Source: an uncultured Paraburkholderia sp. (GTDB taxonomy: Bacteria > Pseudomonadota > Gammaproteobacteria > Burkholderiales > Burkholderiaceae). Taken from it: a stretch of DNA of 64,000 nucleotides. The DNA lies in the NCBI GenBank assembly GCA_940747215.1, contig CALNWS010000018.1, forward strand, positions 1-64,000, in the 5' to 3' direction. Positions 17,443 to 27,383 of the stretch are shown in pieces (positions within the stretch are counted from its first letter, which is position 1; each line of letters starts with the position of its first letter). The position numbers and the translations under genes were made by a program. The notes below the pieces were generated by a model. It saw nothing but the letters and a program-made list of their open reading frames with translations. It ran no database searches and was not told the DNA's origin.

Positions 17443-17737
17443 TTAACGCCCGAAATAAACCCAGCATTGCGGGCCACCGGAACACGGCGCGTATCCCGTG
17501 TCCCATTTCCGACTGCCCCTCGGCTACGCCACCGTACGAGACGTTTTGCACTTCGCCGACGGACTCGCCGTACGACATGTCGGTCGTGGCCTGCGCCGAC
17601 TCGTTGGCATTTCGCTATATCATCGCGTGGCCCGGTGTTTTTGCGGCCGGCGCCATGCCGCTTTCCTGCGCGCGGGCGGTTCCCAGTGTGAGAAGCAGAA
17701 CGGCCGAGGCAAGCGCCGTCAATAGATGAAGTTTCAT
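17443..17737 (-). pseudogene. small secreted protein, disrupted
   Basis: ATG at 17737 gives a clear Sec signal peptide (MKLHLLTALASAVLLLTLGT then ARAQES). The mature part has NANESAQATTDMSYGE and a repeated SYGG motif. A TAG follows HAMI near residue 40. The likely true end, in another frame, is APCSGGPQCWVYFGR with a Cys pair, stopping at 17443-17445. The length is 295 bp, not a multiple of three, so one frameshift and one nonsense codon are present. It resembles the small periplasmic Cys-containing proteins common in Burkholderia; no function is assigned. Confidence 0.5.
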
Positions 17738-18469
17738 GGTGAGATTCCTGCAATCCGGTGCAGCAGCCTTCGTCCTCCCTTATAGGTGATATGGCGATGA
17801 CGACAGGTGCATCGTGCGGCGCGCAACCGCTGCGGCGAGTTACGAATTCAGTGTGAAGATGTGCCTGTGCCAAACCTGCAACCCATGTCGATTGCGCGAT
17901 GTCGAGGCGATATACGGCGAACCGGAATCGGTCGTAAAGGGCTGGAAACGCGGAGATTAACTCCATGCTTTCATTATAGACGCGCGCCGGGAGAATGCAA
18001 TGTCCGGGAATCCCCGTAGAAGATGATTGGCGAAAGTGCGGAAGACCGCTTGCCGTAATAAAATCCGCTATAGGAGATGTTTCAGGCGCGCATTTCACTA
18101 GTATGCTCTAGTATAAGAAAATCGGCCCGCGCGAAGAACTGGCGAGAGACGGAGCGCGGAATCGAAGTGGCTGTTCGCAATCAGTGCAAACTCAATACCA
18201 CTTTTTCAAATGCATGCCCGAGGCTTATCCGGCCTTCTTCGCCGCATGGCTTGAATACACTGGATTGGTTGGTGCGTCCCGCCTGGCAAACGGCCTGAAT
18301 ACGCTGTATAGCAAATATGGAGCGACGTTTTTACGCTGCCCGTGACGATTTCCTCGACTTGAAACTTGACCGCGTGCTGATCCCGTTGAACTGGGCTCGA
18401 AGCTCCGCGGCACACCCTTGCAATCTGTAATTGACAGAAAGCTGGACGCTTTAGAAGGGCGAATATCTT
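17738..18469. other. 730-bp region without recognisable gene; contains spaced CTAGTAT repeats
   Basis: No supported gene. Two copies of CTAGTAT at 18098-18104 and 18108-18114 are spaced by one helical turn; read on the minus strand they give ATACTAG twice. Such spacing suits a dimeric regulator. Other open frames here look random. Confidence 0.35.
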
Positions 18470-18793
18470 ATGGACGAACGGAAGCGAGATAGCATCATTG
18501 CGTATCTCCGCCATCGCATGGAAGAGTTTGGCATCAAACCAGAAGATCTGGCTGCAGTGCTCGCGTCGGAGCCTGCCGCGCAAAAGGCCGAGCGCTACCG
18601 CAGTGCCACCGGGGACAGCTGGGACGGTCAGGGCGAAATGCCTCAATGGCTCAAGCAGGCAATCAGCGCCGGTCAATCGATTGACCACTTCGAATTGTCG
18701 ACCAAGCCTGCACCGATGCCGCAACCGAAAAAGCACGTTGACTGGAGTAACGACCCATTCGCGGGAAGTCCACTGGCGCGCTCGAATCGATAG
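18470..18793 (+). CDS. H-NS-family DNA-binding protein
   Basis: 107 aa. An N-terminal helical oligomerisation region (MDERKRDSIIAYLRHRMEEF) is followed by a C-terminal H-NS-type DNA-binding motif (RYRSATGDSWDGQGEMPQWL, KQAISAGQSIDHFEL). The central W-x-G-x-G-x-x-P-x-W-L pattern is the family hallmark. These proteins silence AT-rich or foreign DNA. It is flanked by about 350-730 bp without recognisable genes on each side. The C-terminal tail (PKKHVDWSNDPFAGSPLARS) is an extension of unknown role. The frame is intact. Confidence 0.8.
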   Translation: MDERKRDSIIAYLRHRMEEFGIKPEDLAAVLASEPAAQKAERYRSATGDSWDGQGEMPQWLKQAISAGQSIDHFELSTKPAPMPQPKKHVDWSNDPFAGSPLARSNR

Positions 18794-19140
18794 ACAGCTT
18801 TTGCGCGACCCGGGCGTTAGCGACGCATGAATGTCAATTGCGCGTCTATTGCTTTTAGAGCCTGCTTTGAGGCGAATGGCAATGTGCCACCATTAAGGCG
18901 ACTTTAAAAGCCTAAAAGCCGGTTCATAGAACACGCTGAATAGACCGCTTCCGGTCTGCCGACGAGAACTACCACTCCCCCTCCAGAACCGACGGGACAC
19001 CCCGGTTTCCGGCCCGACCGCCGGGGCTTGCACTCGAACGTTCGCATCGTTCTCGCGCGTTTTTGCATCCGGAGACGGAAGCGCATCGTATATCCGGTCA
19101 GAGCAGCGTGATTGCACGCTGCGTCGTGAGGAGAAATGCC
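18794..19140. other. 347-bp region, no gene seen
   Basis: Short, unsupported frames only. The last 20 bases contain the GAGGAG ribosome site of the next gene. No hairpin with a T-run was found after the H-NS-like gene. Confidence 0.4.
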
Positions 19141-19458
19141 ATGCGTCAATTTATCCTTGAAATCGGGCTGGGTGATTCGGTTATAGCCGCGGCCAGAATC
19201 GCGGCTACCGTTGCCGCAATCGTCGCGTTCACAGGCAGCGCGGCTTACGCGCAGCAAGGCGGCGGCAATGGTCAGGGCGGCTCGGGCGGCGGCAACGCGC
19301 ACAGCGCCGCGACAGCGGGCATGACCTATCACGGCGATCCCGCGCCGAGTCCGCTCGACGCGCCGGGCAGCAAATCAAAACAGATGGACTCCGGCAACGG
19401 CACGATGCGTCCGGTGTCAACACCCGATACGATGAACCCGTCCGGCGCGACACAGTGA
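19141..19458 (+). CDS. small secreted Gly/Ser/Pro-rich hypothetical protein
   Basis: 105 aa from the ATG at 19141, preceded by GTGAGGAGAAATGCC. The N-terminal 37 residues end in a plausible Sec signal (AAIVAFTGSAAYAQQ). The mature protein is low-complexity: QGGGNGQGGSGGGNAHSAAT, then MTYHGDPAPSPLD and MNPSGATQ. It has no Cys and no known domain. The N-region of the signal is unusually acidic and long (MRQFILEIGLGDSVIAAA), so the original start may have been elsewhere. Probably a periplasmic or surface protein of unknown role. Confidence 0.55.
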   Translation: MRQFILEIGLGDSVIAAARIAATVAAIVAFTGSAAYAQQGGGNGQGGSGGGNAHSAATAGMTYHGDPAPSPLDAPGSKSKQMDSGNGTMRPVSTPDTMNPSGATQ

Positions 19459-19513
19459 CCGGCGCGGCGTCAGCGCCGCGCTTCTTATCGCAGAAGCGTG
19501 GCGCCGCGCAGAG

Positions 19514-20059
19514 CTAAGCCTTGATCGTCACGCTTTGTACGCCGGTCGCGTCGATAGCGGAGCGTGCCGCATTCGGCACGGCGAATCGCGGCAGTTCGAT
19601 AAACCCGCTGACCTGCCGCACGATCTGCCAGAACGTTTTTTCAAAAAGACGCACGCGCCCCGTTTCCGACGCGCTTTCGGCGAGCGGATAGGCAAAATGC
19701 CAGTGGATGTACTGCGGCTCGCCCGGAAACGCGGGAGCGTGATCGCCGGCGACGGCGTCGTCGATCGAAATGACCATGTCCATGCGCGGCGCCCACTCGC
19801 CGGTGAATTCCAGCCAGCTTTTCGGGCTGAGCGCGGCGAGATCGGAAATGCCCGGCCGCAATTGCGCGACCGTCAGCGGATGAATCCGCGCGGCGGGTTC
19901 GGGTCCCGCACTGAACGCTTCGAATCGGTGTCCCGCCAGTTCGCGCAAAAGAGCTTCGGCCATGATGCTGCGCGCTGCATTCTCGCGACAGAGAAACAGC
20001 ACTTTATATTTTCTGGTCACCCTTACCCCGTACTCATGTTTTTTGTTTATGTTCGCCAT
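19514..20059 (-). CDS. low-molecular-weight phosphatase / arsenate reductase-like protein
   Basis: 181 aa from the ATG at 20059 (MANINKKHEY). The CX5R loop is at residues 24-30 (LFLCRENAARSIMAEALL), the fold of LMW phosphatases and ArsC of the thioredoxin-dependent type. SAGPEPAARIHP follows as in the family. The usual CTGNSARS is here CRENAARS. The later VISIDDAVAGD region replaces the usual VVTVCD, and the resolving cysteines of ArsC are not seen, so a phosphatase role is as likely as arsenate reduction. No ars genes are nearby. The frame is intact. Confidence 0.65.
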   Translation of the reverse strand: MANINKKHEYGVRVTRKYKVLFLCRENAARSIMAEALLRELAGHRFEAFSAGPEPAARIHPLTVAQLRPGISDLAALSPKSWLEFTGEWAPRMDMVISIDDAVAGDHAPAFPGEPQYIHWHFAYPLAESASETGRVRLFEKTFWQIVRQVSGFIELPRFAVPNAARSAIDATGVQSVTIKA

Positions 20060-20798
20060 TCTGCCGATCGAGTCGTGCGCACTCGTGACCCTACGATGTC
20101 TAAAATCGCCGCGCCACCGGAATTGCACTAGGGGCCGAAGTGTAGCAGCACAATATTGCAGTCTTTCAATTTCCTGTCGCCGGCGTGACGTGAGTCATCC
20201 AAAGTATCGGTTTTACGTTGTCCGCGAGGGCGTCGCGCAGTCGGTCTTCGCTAAACCGACGTATCGGCGTCGACCGGACTTGCCACGATACGATTGGCGG
20301 CGTCGCTACTGGCTGGAACATTGGAAAGCGCCGATGGTTGTTCGTACAACATGGCGGCGGGTGGCTGCGTCACGGCCTTCACTCCATTAGCAATGCCTAG
20401 CGGCAGCGACGTAGGGGATGAATGCCGCCACCGCGGCTACGACGATGAAAGTGAACATGACTGACGCGCCTCTCGTTGTGAATTGCGCAATCGCTCGCGA
20501 AAACGCGACGCGTATAGTCGATTCTAGAAGTGCGGTCCGGAACACCGAAGGCCGCCTTCTAGATCCCTTCCATATCAATTCGGTTGACCTCTATCGTCTG
20601 GCGGCCAACGGGCGTTTTCATCACACGGCATCGGTCCCATGCGCTGCTTCCCACGAATTCGATTATCGCGTTCGAGACGATGCAGTGTTTCGGTCTGATG
20701 GATTTATCCACGCGATTCGTCGGGTCACATACTGTGAGTTGAAGCGTTGCTTCCACATGTTGCATGCGAATGCGCGACCCATGTCTGGGATACATCGA
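20060..20798. other. 740-bp region with no supported gene
   Basis: Open frames on both strands lack ribosome sites and protein-like sequence. A 23-codon hydrophobic frame on the minus strand (20387-20458) is too short to judge. The region upstream of the ChaC gene is open in its frame back to 20418 but reads like non-coding DNA. Confidence 0.4.
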
Positions 20799-21467
20799 AT
20801 GCTGAACAGAAATGCCATTAGCTCTGGCGCGTACCTTGAAAGTTTCGATTCGCTGCCGAAAGAACTTCTGTGGACGCAGCAGCAGATCGATGCATCGCTC
20901 GCGCAGACGCTCGCTGCGCGCCCCGGCACAAGCAGCGACGTGTGGGTGTTCGCGTACGGCTCGCTCATGTGGAATCCGATTTCGGATTTCGATAGCCGCC
21001 GCATTGCGACGTTGCATGGCTGGCATCGCAGTTTCTGTATCCGGCTGATCGCCGGTCGCGCGACACTCGAGCAGCCGGGCCGCATGCTGTCGCTGGAAAT
21101 GAGCGGCAGCATGCAAGGCGTCGCGTTGCGGTTGTGCGGCACGACGCTCGAAGAAGAGTTGCGGATTCTGTGGATACGCGAAATGGTGACGGGCGCGTAT
21201 CGCCCGGTCTGGACACCCGTCACGCTCGAAGACGGCACCGAAATCGATGCGATCGCCTTCGTTTCCGAGCCAGCGAACGCGCAATACGAAGGTGACACCG
21301 AACCCGCCGTCATTGCACCGTTGATGGCCGTCGCCTCGGGACTCTTCGGCACGAATGCCGAGTACGTGTACAAACTTCAGGCCGCCCTCACGGACTGCGG
21401 CCTGAACGATGCCTATATCGACGAACTCGCCGACGAACTCACGCGCGTGACGAAAGAGGCCGCGTGA
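20799..21467 (+). CDS. gamma-glutamylcyclotransferase, ChaC family
   Basis: 222 aa from the ATG at 20799 (MLNRNAISSGAYLES); an ATG at 20781 is an alternative. The substrate-loop motif VFAYGSLMWNP lies at residues 50-60. IREMVTGAYRPVW holds the expected catalytic Glu, and a C-terminal helical part ends DELADELTRVTKEAA. The enzyme cleaves gamma-glutamyl peptides, in ChaC specifically glutathione, to 5-oxoproline. It is convergent with the J-domain pseudogene. The frame is intact. Confidence 0.85.
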   Translation: MLNRNAISSGAYLESFDSLPKELLWTQQQIDASLAQTLAARPGTSSDVWVFAYGSLMWNPISDFDSRRIATLHGWHRSFCIRLIAGRATLEQPGRMLSLEMSGSMQGVALRLCGTTLEEELRILWIREMVTGAYRPVWTPVTLEDGTEIDAIAFVSEPANAQYEGDTEPAVIAPLMAVASGLFGTNAEYVYKLQAALTDCGLNDAYIDELADELTRVTKEAA

Positions 21468-21511
21468 TGCGTCGGATGCTTCGGGTTTAAAAATCTTAGA
21501 AGCGCAAGCCG

Positions 21512-22178
21512 TCAGAAACTGAAACCACAATCCGCTGAGTGCGCCCACGGGATGCTCGGCGCCCGCCGCTTCCTCACGCCTGCTTTGCGCGTTACGTGCA
21601 GATTGCGCGGCATGAGTGCTCGCCTTCGTGGCGGTCGCCGTGCGTGGTCCGCTGCATCGCTATCACGTTCGATATCGTGTTCCGCATCGCGCTCGACATC
21701 GGCGGCTTCAGCCTTCGCCGCCGCTTCGCGACATGAAGCCTGCAAAGCCGATTGCTGTCGGCAATCTGCGCGGCGCGGCGCGCTTCGCACTGACGGCCGA
21801 GGAGCACACCGAACAGCACGTCGCGATTGTGGCCTTCATCGGCGAAACGCATGGCGAGCGAGACCATCTTCGCATACGCCGCTTCGTCCGCGGCGCGCGC
21901 TGCCGTTCGTGCTCCGCCTGCGCTTTTTGATGACGCGCATGCACGCTTTCCCACTGACGCATCTGCTCGGCATAGACCGAGTCGTACACCTTGCGCTGCT
22001 CCGCATCCGAGAGAATCGCGTAGGCGTCCTTGATCTCCTGGAACGTTGCACGCGCCACTTCTTCGGCACCGCTGTTGCGGTCGGGATGCCATTTCATCGC
22101 CGCCTTCCTGTAGGCGCGCTTGATCTCGTCTTCCGTGGCGTGCGCGTGCACGCCGAGCGTGTCATAAAGGGTTGCCAT
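21512..22178 (-). pseudogene. J-domain (DnaJ-like) protein, frameshifted
   Basis: ATG at 22178 gives MATLYDTLGVHAHATEDEIK and a J domain with HPD (MKWHPDRNSG). A coiled linker (QKAQAEHERQR) follows. Near 21910 the frame shifts into ADEAAYAKMVSLAMRFADEG and another shift near 21730 leads into an Ala/Glu-rich part; the original C-terminus probably included a hydrophobic tail. The first 90 residues could still be made and would be a J domain without its partner region. The exact 3' end is uncertain. Confidence 0.75.
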
Positions 22179-22393
22179 TGCCTTGCTCGACCTCGCTTCG
22201 AATCCTCCTGACCTTGAATCGTGCTGTGACGCGTCGTGACGACGCCCGATGCGGTTCATCGTAGCACGCGCACAAAACGGCGCTATCGTGAACCGCGGCG
22301 AAGTAACGGCATGGAACGAATTGAAGCGGCGGCATGAAGTGGATTGAAGCGGCGGCCAAGCGTGGCATCGCGCGGCATTAACGCACGCGAAAA

Positions 22394-22419
22394 AGCCTCG
22401 CCGCTTGCGTGGCGAGGCT
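22394..22419 (-). terminator. intrinsic terminator on the minus strand without an assigned gene
   Basis: Stem AGCCTCGCC (22394-22402) / GGCGAGGCT (22411-22419) with an 8-nt loop. On the minus strand it is followed by TTTTT. No protein gene lies upstream on that strand in 22420-22741. On the plus strand a strong AAGGAG precedes an ATG at 22443 that opens only seven codons. The surrounding 22179-22741 holds no recognised gene. Confidence 0.6.
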
Positions 22420-22741
22420 CAATCCCATGTGAAGGAGTTTTCATGGAGGAGACAAACCGATCATAGCCGCGCAGGCACGCGCGCCCAAACAATCGTTCGC
22501 CATATGCTTATCCGCAGCCGCGTCAGGTGCTTCGCAGGCCGTCTCACCTGAACGTGTGCGTATCGATTGGCCACACCGGCAGCAGGGCATTCGCCCGTCA
22601 CGGTTATATCGTTAGAACAAAAAGTCTCTTCGTGACGCCCGTTCCGGTCTTTAAGATGGCACTTTAAAGTCCGGTTCGCCCCGGCCCCTCCGCGCAGCCC
22701 CGCGCCACGGGCGCCGTGAGCCGCTACCGAAGGAGTATTGC

Positions 22742-23419
22742 GTGACCAGTTTCGATCATCATCGCCGGCCGCTCGTGGTTGGTATCGGCGGCACCACGCG
22801 CGCCGCTTCGTCGACCGAACGCGCGCTCGGCTTAGCGCTGCGCGGCGCAGAAGCGGCCGGCGCGACCACCCGTCTGTTTGGCAGCACCTTCCTGCACAGC
22901 CTGCCGCATTACGCGCCGGAACACACTGAACGCACGGACGAACAGCTCGAACTGATCGAAGCCGTGCGTCATGCAGATGCGCTCATCATCGCCACGCCCG
23001 GCTATCACGGCGGCGTGTCGGGCCTCGTGAAGAACGCACTCGACACACTCGAGGAACTGCGCGCCGACGACCGCCCGTATCTGGACGGCCGCGCCGTCGG
23101 GTGCATCGTCACGGCGTATGGCTGGCAGGCCGCCGGTTCCGTGCTGACGTCGCTGCGCTCGATCGTGCACGCGCTGCGCGGCTGGCCGACGCCGTTCGGT
23201 GCGGGCATCAACACGCTGGAAACGCGCTTCGATTCTGTCGACACCTGCTCGGACGCCAAGGTGGTCGATCAGCTCGCGACGGTCGGTCAACAAGCCGCAC
23301 AATTCGCGCTTGCCTTCGCAACGCATCGCACGCCAAATTTACCGGCGCAGGCGCAAAGCAGTAACTCCGCCGCAGTCGCGAGAGATACGCAGCCCACGCG
23401 GCTTCTGTACGCGATCTGA
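22742..23419 (+). CDS. NADPH-dependent FMN reductase family protein
   Basis: 225 aa from a GTG at 22742 with GAAGGAGTATTGC before it. Flavodoxin-like fold: the flavin phosphate loop GIGGTTRAASSTERALGLAL, then ALIIATPGYHGGVSGLVKNA with the P-x-Y motif typical of SsuE/ArsH/azoreductase-like reductases. It reduces FMN or quinones with NAD(P)H. The C-terminal 40 residues are variable. The gene is isolated and intact. The substrate is uncertain. Confidence 0.8.
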   Translation: MTSFDHHRRPLVVGIGGTTRAASSTERALGLALRGAEAAGATTRLFGSTFLHSLPHYAPEHTERTDEQLELIEAVRHADALIIATPGYHGGVSGLVKNALDTLEELRADDRPYLDGRAVGCIVTAYGWQAAGSVLTSLRSIVHALRGWPTPFGAGINTLETRFDSVDTCSDAKVVDQLATVGQQAAQFALAFATHRTPNLPAQAQSSNSAAVARDTQPTRLLYAI

Positions 23420-23519
23420 GGCCTCGGGCACCGTCACCGTGTGACGGCCCGCCGGCGCACAGGTGCCCTGTTCCAGCATTCTAGGCGCGCCGTTCACGCC
23501 ACAAGCGCTCAACAATACC

Positions 23520-23561
23520 GACAACGCCGACGCAAGTCACACGGTTTGCGCCGGCGTTGTC
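23520..23561. repeat. imperfect 16-bp inverted repeat downstream of FMN reductase
   Basis: GACAACGCCGACGCAA (23520-23535) pairs with TTGCGCCGGCGTTGTC (23546-23561) with one mismatch and a 10-nt loop. No strong T-run follows, so it could be a weak terminator or a palindromic element. The rest of 23420-23847 holds no recognised gene. Confidence 0.45.
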
Positions 23562-23847
23562 GTTCGTCCCGAACCATGTGGCGCATATGCGCAACATGAC
23601 AGACCCCCCGCGCGCACGGTCTGATAGTGTGTTCGTAGACAGCGAATATGAACCGATCCGGCCTTCTGAAGACCGTTCCCGAAGCCGCTGATTTAGCTTA
23701 CGAAGAAAGATTGATTCACGCGCTGTGCAGGGCGGCGCCCTACGCTAGTCCCTGCCCGCCCGACTCACCGGCCGCCAGACGCTACGGGAATGCATGACCT
23801 TGGTCGGATTTCTCACAAACCATGCGGGCATACTCACTGCCACGACC

Positions 23848-24063
23848 ATGAATTCACATATCCGCTACAAGGGCTACGAGGTAGCACCGGCTGCACAGAA
23901 ATTGCCCAATGGGCTCTTCGCCGCCAACCTCACGATCGAGAAAGCCACCAACCACAGCCAAGCGTATTCGTTCGACGCACTCGGCTATTTCTTCGACGAG
24001 GAGCACGCGCTCGCCTACGCGTTCCGCTGGGGTCGCATGTGGATCGACAACCACCAGCAATAG
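23848..24063 (+). CDS. conserved small hypothetical protein
   Basis: 71 aa from the ATG at 23848 (MNSHIRYKGYEVAPAAQKLP). The order of an IRYKGYEV beta-strand, ANLTIEKATNHSQAYSF and a helix EEHALAYAFRWGRMWIDNH resembles small Burkholderia proteins of unknown function with a KGYEV...A..WAR-IDN pattern. Earlier in-frame starts (23794) lack a good ribosome site. It has no signal peptide. Probably cytoplasmic, single gene. Confidence 0.65.
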   Translation: MNSHIRYKGYEVAPAAQKLPNGLFAANLTIEKATNHSQAYSFDALGYFFDEEHALAYAFRWGRMWIDNHQQ

Positions 24064-24165
24064 CCATGTCGTCCGCGTAACGCGCGCTTTGTCGAGTATG
24101 GCGTCGAAAATCGGAGGGTTGTGACAGAATAGGCGACACATCGAATACGCCCTATTCACGCCCTT

Positions 24166-25105
24166 ATGTCCGACACGCTGACAGATGTGACAGATGTAGC
24201 CGAAGACCATACCCTTCGCCACTCGAAATTCCGCGGCCCGGCCCGCGTGAAGATCGGTTCAGAAGTGCACAAGCAGATGTTCTGTCACATGCTGCCTGAA
24301 ACCCACAACCCGTACAAACCGGCCGTGATCGACTGGCCGCCGCTGCCGCCGGACGCGCTGGCGCGCCTGTGCTCGCTGCCCATCTGGAACATCGCGGTGC
24401 AGGCTGAAGGCCGCGCCTTCATCGCCGTTCACACTTCGCCGCACGGCTCACGGATCCGCTGCTGCGCGAAGCCATTACGATGGACGGCGAGGAAGAAGCG
24501 CGCCACAAGCATGTGCTCTCGAAACTGGTCGCCGCCTACGGCATCGCACTCGCCCCGAGCCCGAATATCTGCCGCCAAAAGACCTCGAATGGGAATGGAT
24601 GCGCACGGGCTACAGCGAATGCATCGACAGCTTCTTTGCGTTCGGGCTCTTTCGCTCCGCGCATCAGTCGGGCTATTTTCCGGAAGCGCTCGTCGAAACC
24701 TTCGAGCCCGTGATTCAGGAAGAAGCGCGCCACATTCTGTTTTTCATCAACTGGGTGGCGTGGTATCGGCGCAATATGCCGTGGTGGCGAAGGCCGTGGC
24801 ATTCGGTGCGCGTGTTCGCGATCTGAATCCTGTTCGTCTGGCAGCGCGTCGCGATCGCCAAAGGTATCGACGCCGACGGTGTCGCGCACGATTCGAACTT
24901 CCTGCCCGCGAGCAGCGGCGTGCTCAGCGAGTCGCTGAATCCGCGCGATCTGTTCGAACTGTGTCTCGCCGAAAACGAGCGGCGCATGGCCGGCTACGAC
25001 GCAAGGCTGCTGCGTCCGTGCCTCGTGCCCACGCTCGCGCGTTTCGCGCTGCGCTTCATGAAGCCCATGCGCCGCAACGGAACCCCGGACGGAAAACCAA
25101 CGTAA
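24166..25105 (+). pseudogene. ferritin-like diiron protein, disrupted
   Basis: Begins MSDTLTDVTDVAEDHTLRHS. Two ExxRH iron-binding motifs are found in different frames: [20 protein letters not shown] and [20 protein letters not shown]. Frameshifts lie near 24430 and in 24560-24595, and a TGA at 24824-24826 (RVFAI-stop-ILFVWQRV) probably replaced Trp. The end reads FMKPMRRNGTPDGKPT. The original was about 310 aa with a four-helix ferritin-like core. Its reaction is unknown. The amidase starts 13 nt after it, so the two were probably co-transcribed. Confidence 0.75.
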
Positions 25106-25118
25106 GGAGGACACGGCC

Positions 25119-26571
25119 ATGACCTGGACCGTCGATGAACACCTCGCGCTCACCGCGACCGAAGCCGTCGCCGCCATCCAGTCGGGTCGCCTGAACGCCG
25201 CCGACTACGTGGCCACCCTGCTCGCGCGCGCTGCCGCACTATCGAGCCTGAACGCGTTCACCAAGCTTGACCTTGACGGCGCGCTCGCCGCCGCAAGACG
25301 CATCGACGCGTTGACGCCCGCCGCGAGAGCGCAGTTGCCGCTCGCGGGCCTGCCGATTGTCGTGAAGGACAACATCAATACCGTGAGCCTGCCCACGTCG
25401 GGCGGCACGCCCGCGTTGGAAGGCTTCGTGACGAAGACCACGGCGCCGTCCGTGCAGCGCCTCGTCGACGCGGGCGCGGTGATCATCGGCAAGTCGAATA
25501 TGCACGAGCTCGCGTTCGGCATTACCAGCACGAATCTCGCGACCCACGCGGATCCCGTGCGCAATCCGTACGATCCATCGCTGATTCCGGGCGGCTCGTC
25601 GGGCGGCACGGCGGCTGCAATCGCCGCTCGCATCGTTCCCGCGGGTCTCGGCACCAACACCGGCGGCTCCACCCGCATTCCCGCCGCGCTCACGGGCACG
25701 GCGGGCTTCAGACCGTCGGTAAGCAACGGCGGCGCCGAGCGCCGCTATCACGATCCGGACGCCGTCGTGCCGATCAGCCACACACGCGACACCGTCGGCC
25801 CGATGGCGCGCACCGTCGCCGATCTCGCCTTGCTCGACCGCGTGATCACCGGCGCAGGTGACCTGCCGCAGGTGTCGTACGCGGTTTGCGAATCGGCCTG
25901 CCCGCGCCGCTCTGGGAAGGCATCGAACAACAGGTTGACGACGTCATGCGTGGCATTCTGACGCAACTCGAAGCCGCGGGTGTCGTGTTCGTCGCGCTCG
26001 AGATGGATCAGCTCGAATACCTGAACAGCATGGTGGGCGGTCCGATCGCCGTGCACGAAGCGCTCGGCGACGTGCGCGACTGGCTCGTCGCGAACGACGC
26101 GCCCGTAAAAACCGTGGCGGAACTCGCGGCGCGCATCGCGAGCCCGAACGTGCGCGCGATTTACGACGAAGTGCTCGCCGATTCGCTGGGCGACCGTTAC
26201 GACGAAGCGTTGAACCTGTGGTGTCCGCGCCTGCAGCAGTATCTCGCCAACACCTTCGCGCAAGAACGCCTCGACGCGCTGCTCTTTCCCACCACACGCC
26301 TCGCAGCTGCCGTGCTCGACGATCTCAACGGTTCGTCGACCGTTGAGATCGACGGCAGCGCGGCCATCGACGCGATGGAAGCCTTCCTGCGCAACACGGA
26401 CCCGGCGAGCACGTCGGGCATTCCCGGGCTTTCGCTCGCGGGCGGCATGACGGAAGCGGCCTGCCGGCCGGCATCGAACTGGATGGCCCGCTCGGCAGCG
26501 ACCGGTGCCTGCTCGCCATCGGCGTGGCCATCGAACAGGTGATTGGACTGCTGCCCGCGCCTGTCATCTGA
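25119..26571 (+). pseudogene. amidase-signature hydrolase, frameshifted
   Basis: Amidase-signature family: catalytic Lys in LPIVVKDNINT, cis-Ser and nucleophile Ser in IPGGSSGGTAAAIAARIVP and GTNTGGSTRIPAALTGTAGF. The start is ATG 25119 after AAGGAGGAC. The frame is lost near 25880 (after GAGDLPQV), continues as RIGLPAPLWEGIEQQVDDVM, and is lost again near 26450 before GLPAGIELDGPLGSD and the C-terminus IGVAIEQVIGLLPAPVI. The intact enzyme would have been about 480 aa and resembled indoleacetamide or mandelamide hydrolases. It is now dead. Confidence 0.85.
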
Positions 26572-26603
26572 ACCGCCAACCCACCTTCTCTGCCCAATTG
26601 CCC

Positions 26604-27383
26604 ATGACAACACTGATGCTCGCCGCGCAACGGCGGGTTTTTTTGCGCCGCCGCGCACGCTGGGCCGCGGCGCTTGCGATCGCGTTCACGGCCTCGGCCT
26701 GCGCGCGCCTTGCCGCGATCGACTCCAACGCGCTATGGAAAATCGTCGATCTGCGTTGCGTGCCGTCGCAACAGGCCACCGGCACGCCGGGCCAATGCAG
26801 CGAGGTCAACCTCGACAAACATTACGCGATCCTGAAGGATATCGTCAGGCGTTCGCAGCATCTGCTCATTCCAACCGACCGCATTACCGGCATCGAAAGT
26901 CCGCTGCTGCTCGCGCCGGGTGCGCGCGACTACTGGGTCGACGCATGGGACTCGCGCACGTATGTCGAGAAATCGGTGAAGCGCACGCTGCCCGACAATC
27001 TGCTCGGTGTGGAGATCAACTCGCAATTCCGGCGCTCGCAGAACCAGTTGCATTTGCATATCGACTGCATGCGCGGCGACGTGAGCGACGCGCTGGCGAG
27101 TCACGCGAACGATGTGCCGGATCAATGGCATGACGAAACATTCGACGGCGACCGTTATCGTGTGATGCGCGTCATATCGCTCGCGAAAGCGGGCAATCCG
27201 TTTCGCCTCGTCGCTCGCAACAACACGGACATGGCCGTGCAAACCATTCTGATTACCGGCGCTGGGCCGTCGGCGGAAAAAGACGGCTGGCTCGTGGTGA
27301 ACAGCAATCTGGACGAGGACAAAGGCAGCGGCATGGCCGAGGGTTTACTCGATCACGCATGCAAGGTTGTCGACGAGCGCTGA
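26604..27383 (+). CDS. cdh: CDP-diacylglycerol pyrophosphatase
   Basis: 259 aa from the ATG at 26604. An N-terminal hydrophobic anchor follows an arginine-rich start (LRRRARWAAALAIAFTASAC; Cys33 could be a lipobox Cys). Family motifs are present: ALWKIVDLRCVP, QCSEVNLDKHYAILKD, LLIPTDRITGIESPLLL and the HIT-like QNQLHLHIDCMR with His150/His152. Cdh hydrolyses CDP-diacylglycerol to CMP and phosphatidate at the membrane. It follows the amidase pseudogene by 33 nt. The frame is intact. Confidence 0.85.
   Translation: MTTLMLAAQRRVFLRRRARWAAALAIAFTASACARLAAIDSNALWKIVDLRCVPSQQATGTPGQCSEVNLDKHYAILKDIVRRSQHLLIPTDRITGIESPLLLAPGARDYWVDAWDSRTYVEKSVKRTLPDNLLGVEINSQFRRSQNQLHLHIDCMRGDVSDALASHANDVPDQWHDETFDGDRYRVMRVISLAKAGNPFRLVARNNTDMAVQTILITGAGPSAEKDGWLVVNSNLDEDKGSGMAEGLLDHACKVVDER

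Noticed and set aside
20387..20458. 23-codon hydrophobic frame (MFTFIVVAAVAAFIPYVAAA) on the minus strand
   Set aside because: Too short, no clear ribosome site, no partner; cannot be separated from noise.
20559..21548. 329-codon minus-strand open frame
   Set aside because: Antisense to the ChaC gene, no family pattern.
26321..26350. Perfect 12-bp inverted repeat GATCTCAACGGT / ACCGTTGAGATC in the amidase
   Set aside because: It lies in coding sequence of a family-matching region (DDLNGSSTVEIDG), has no T-run, and is probably chance.
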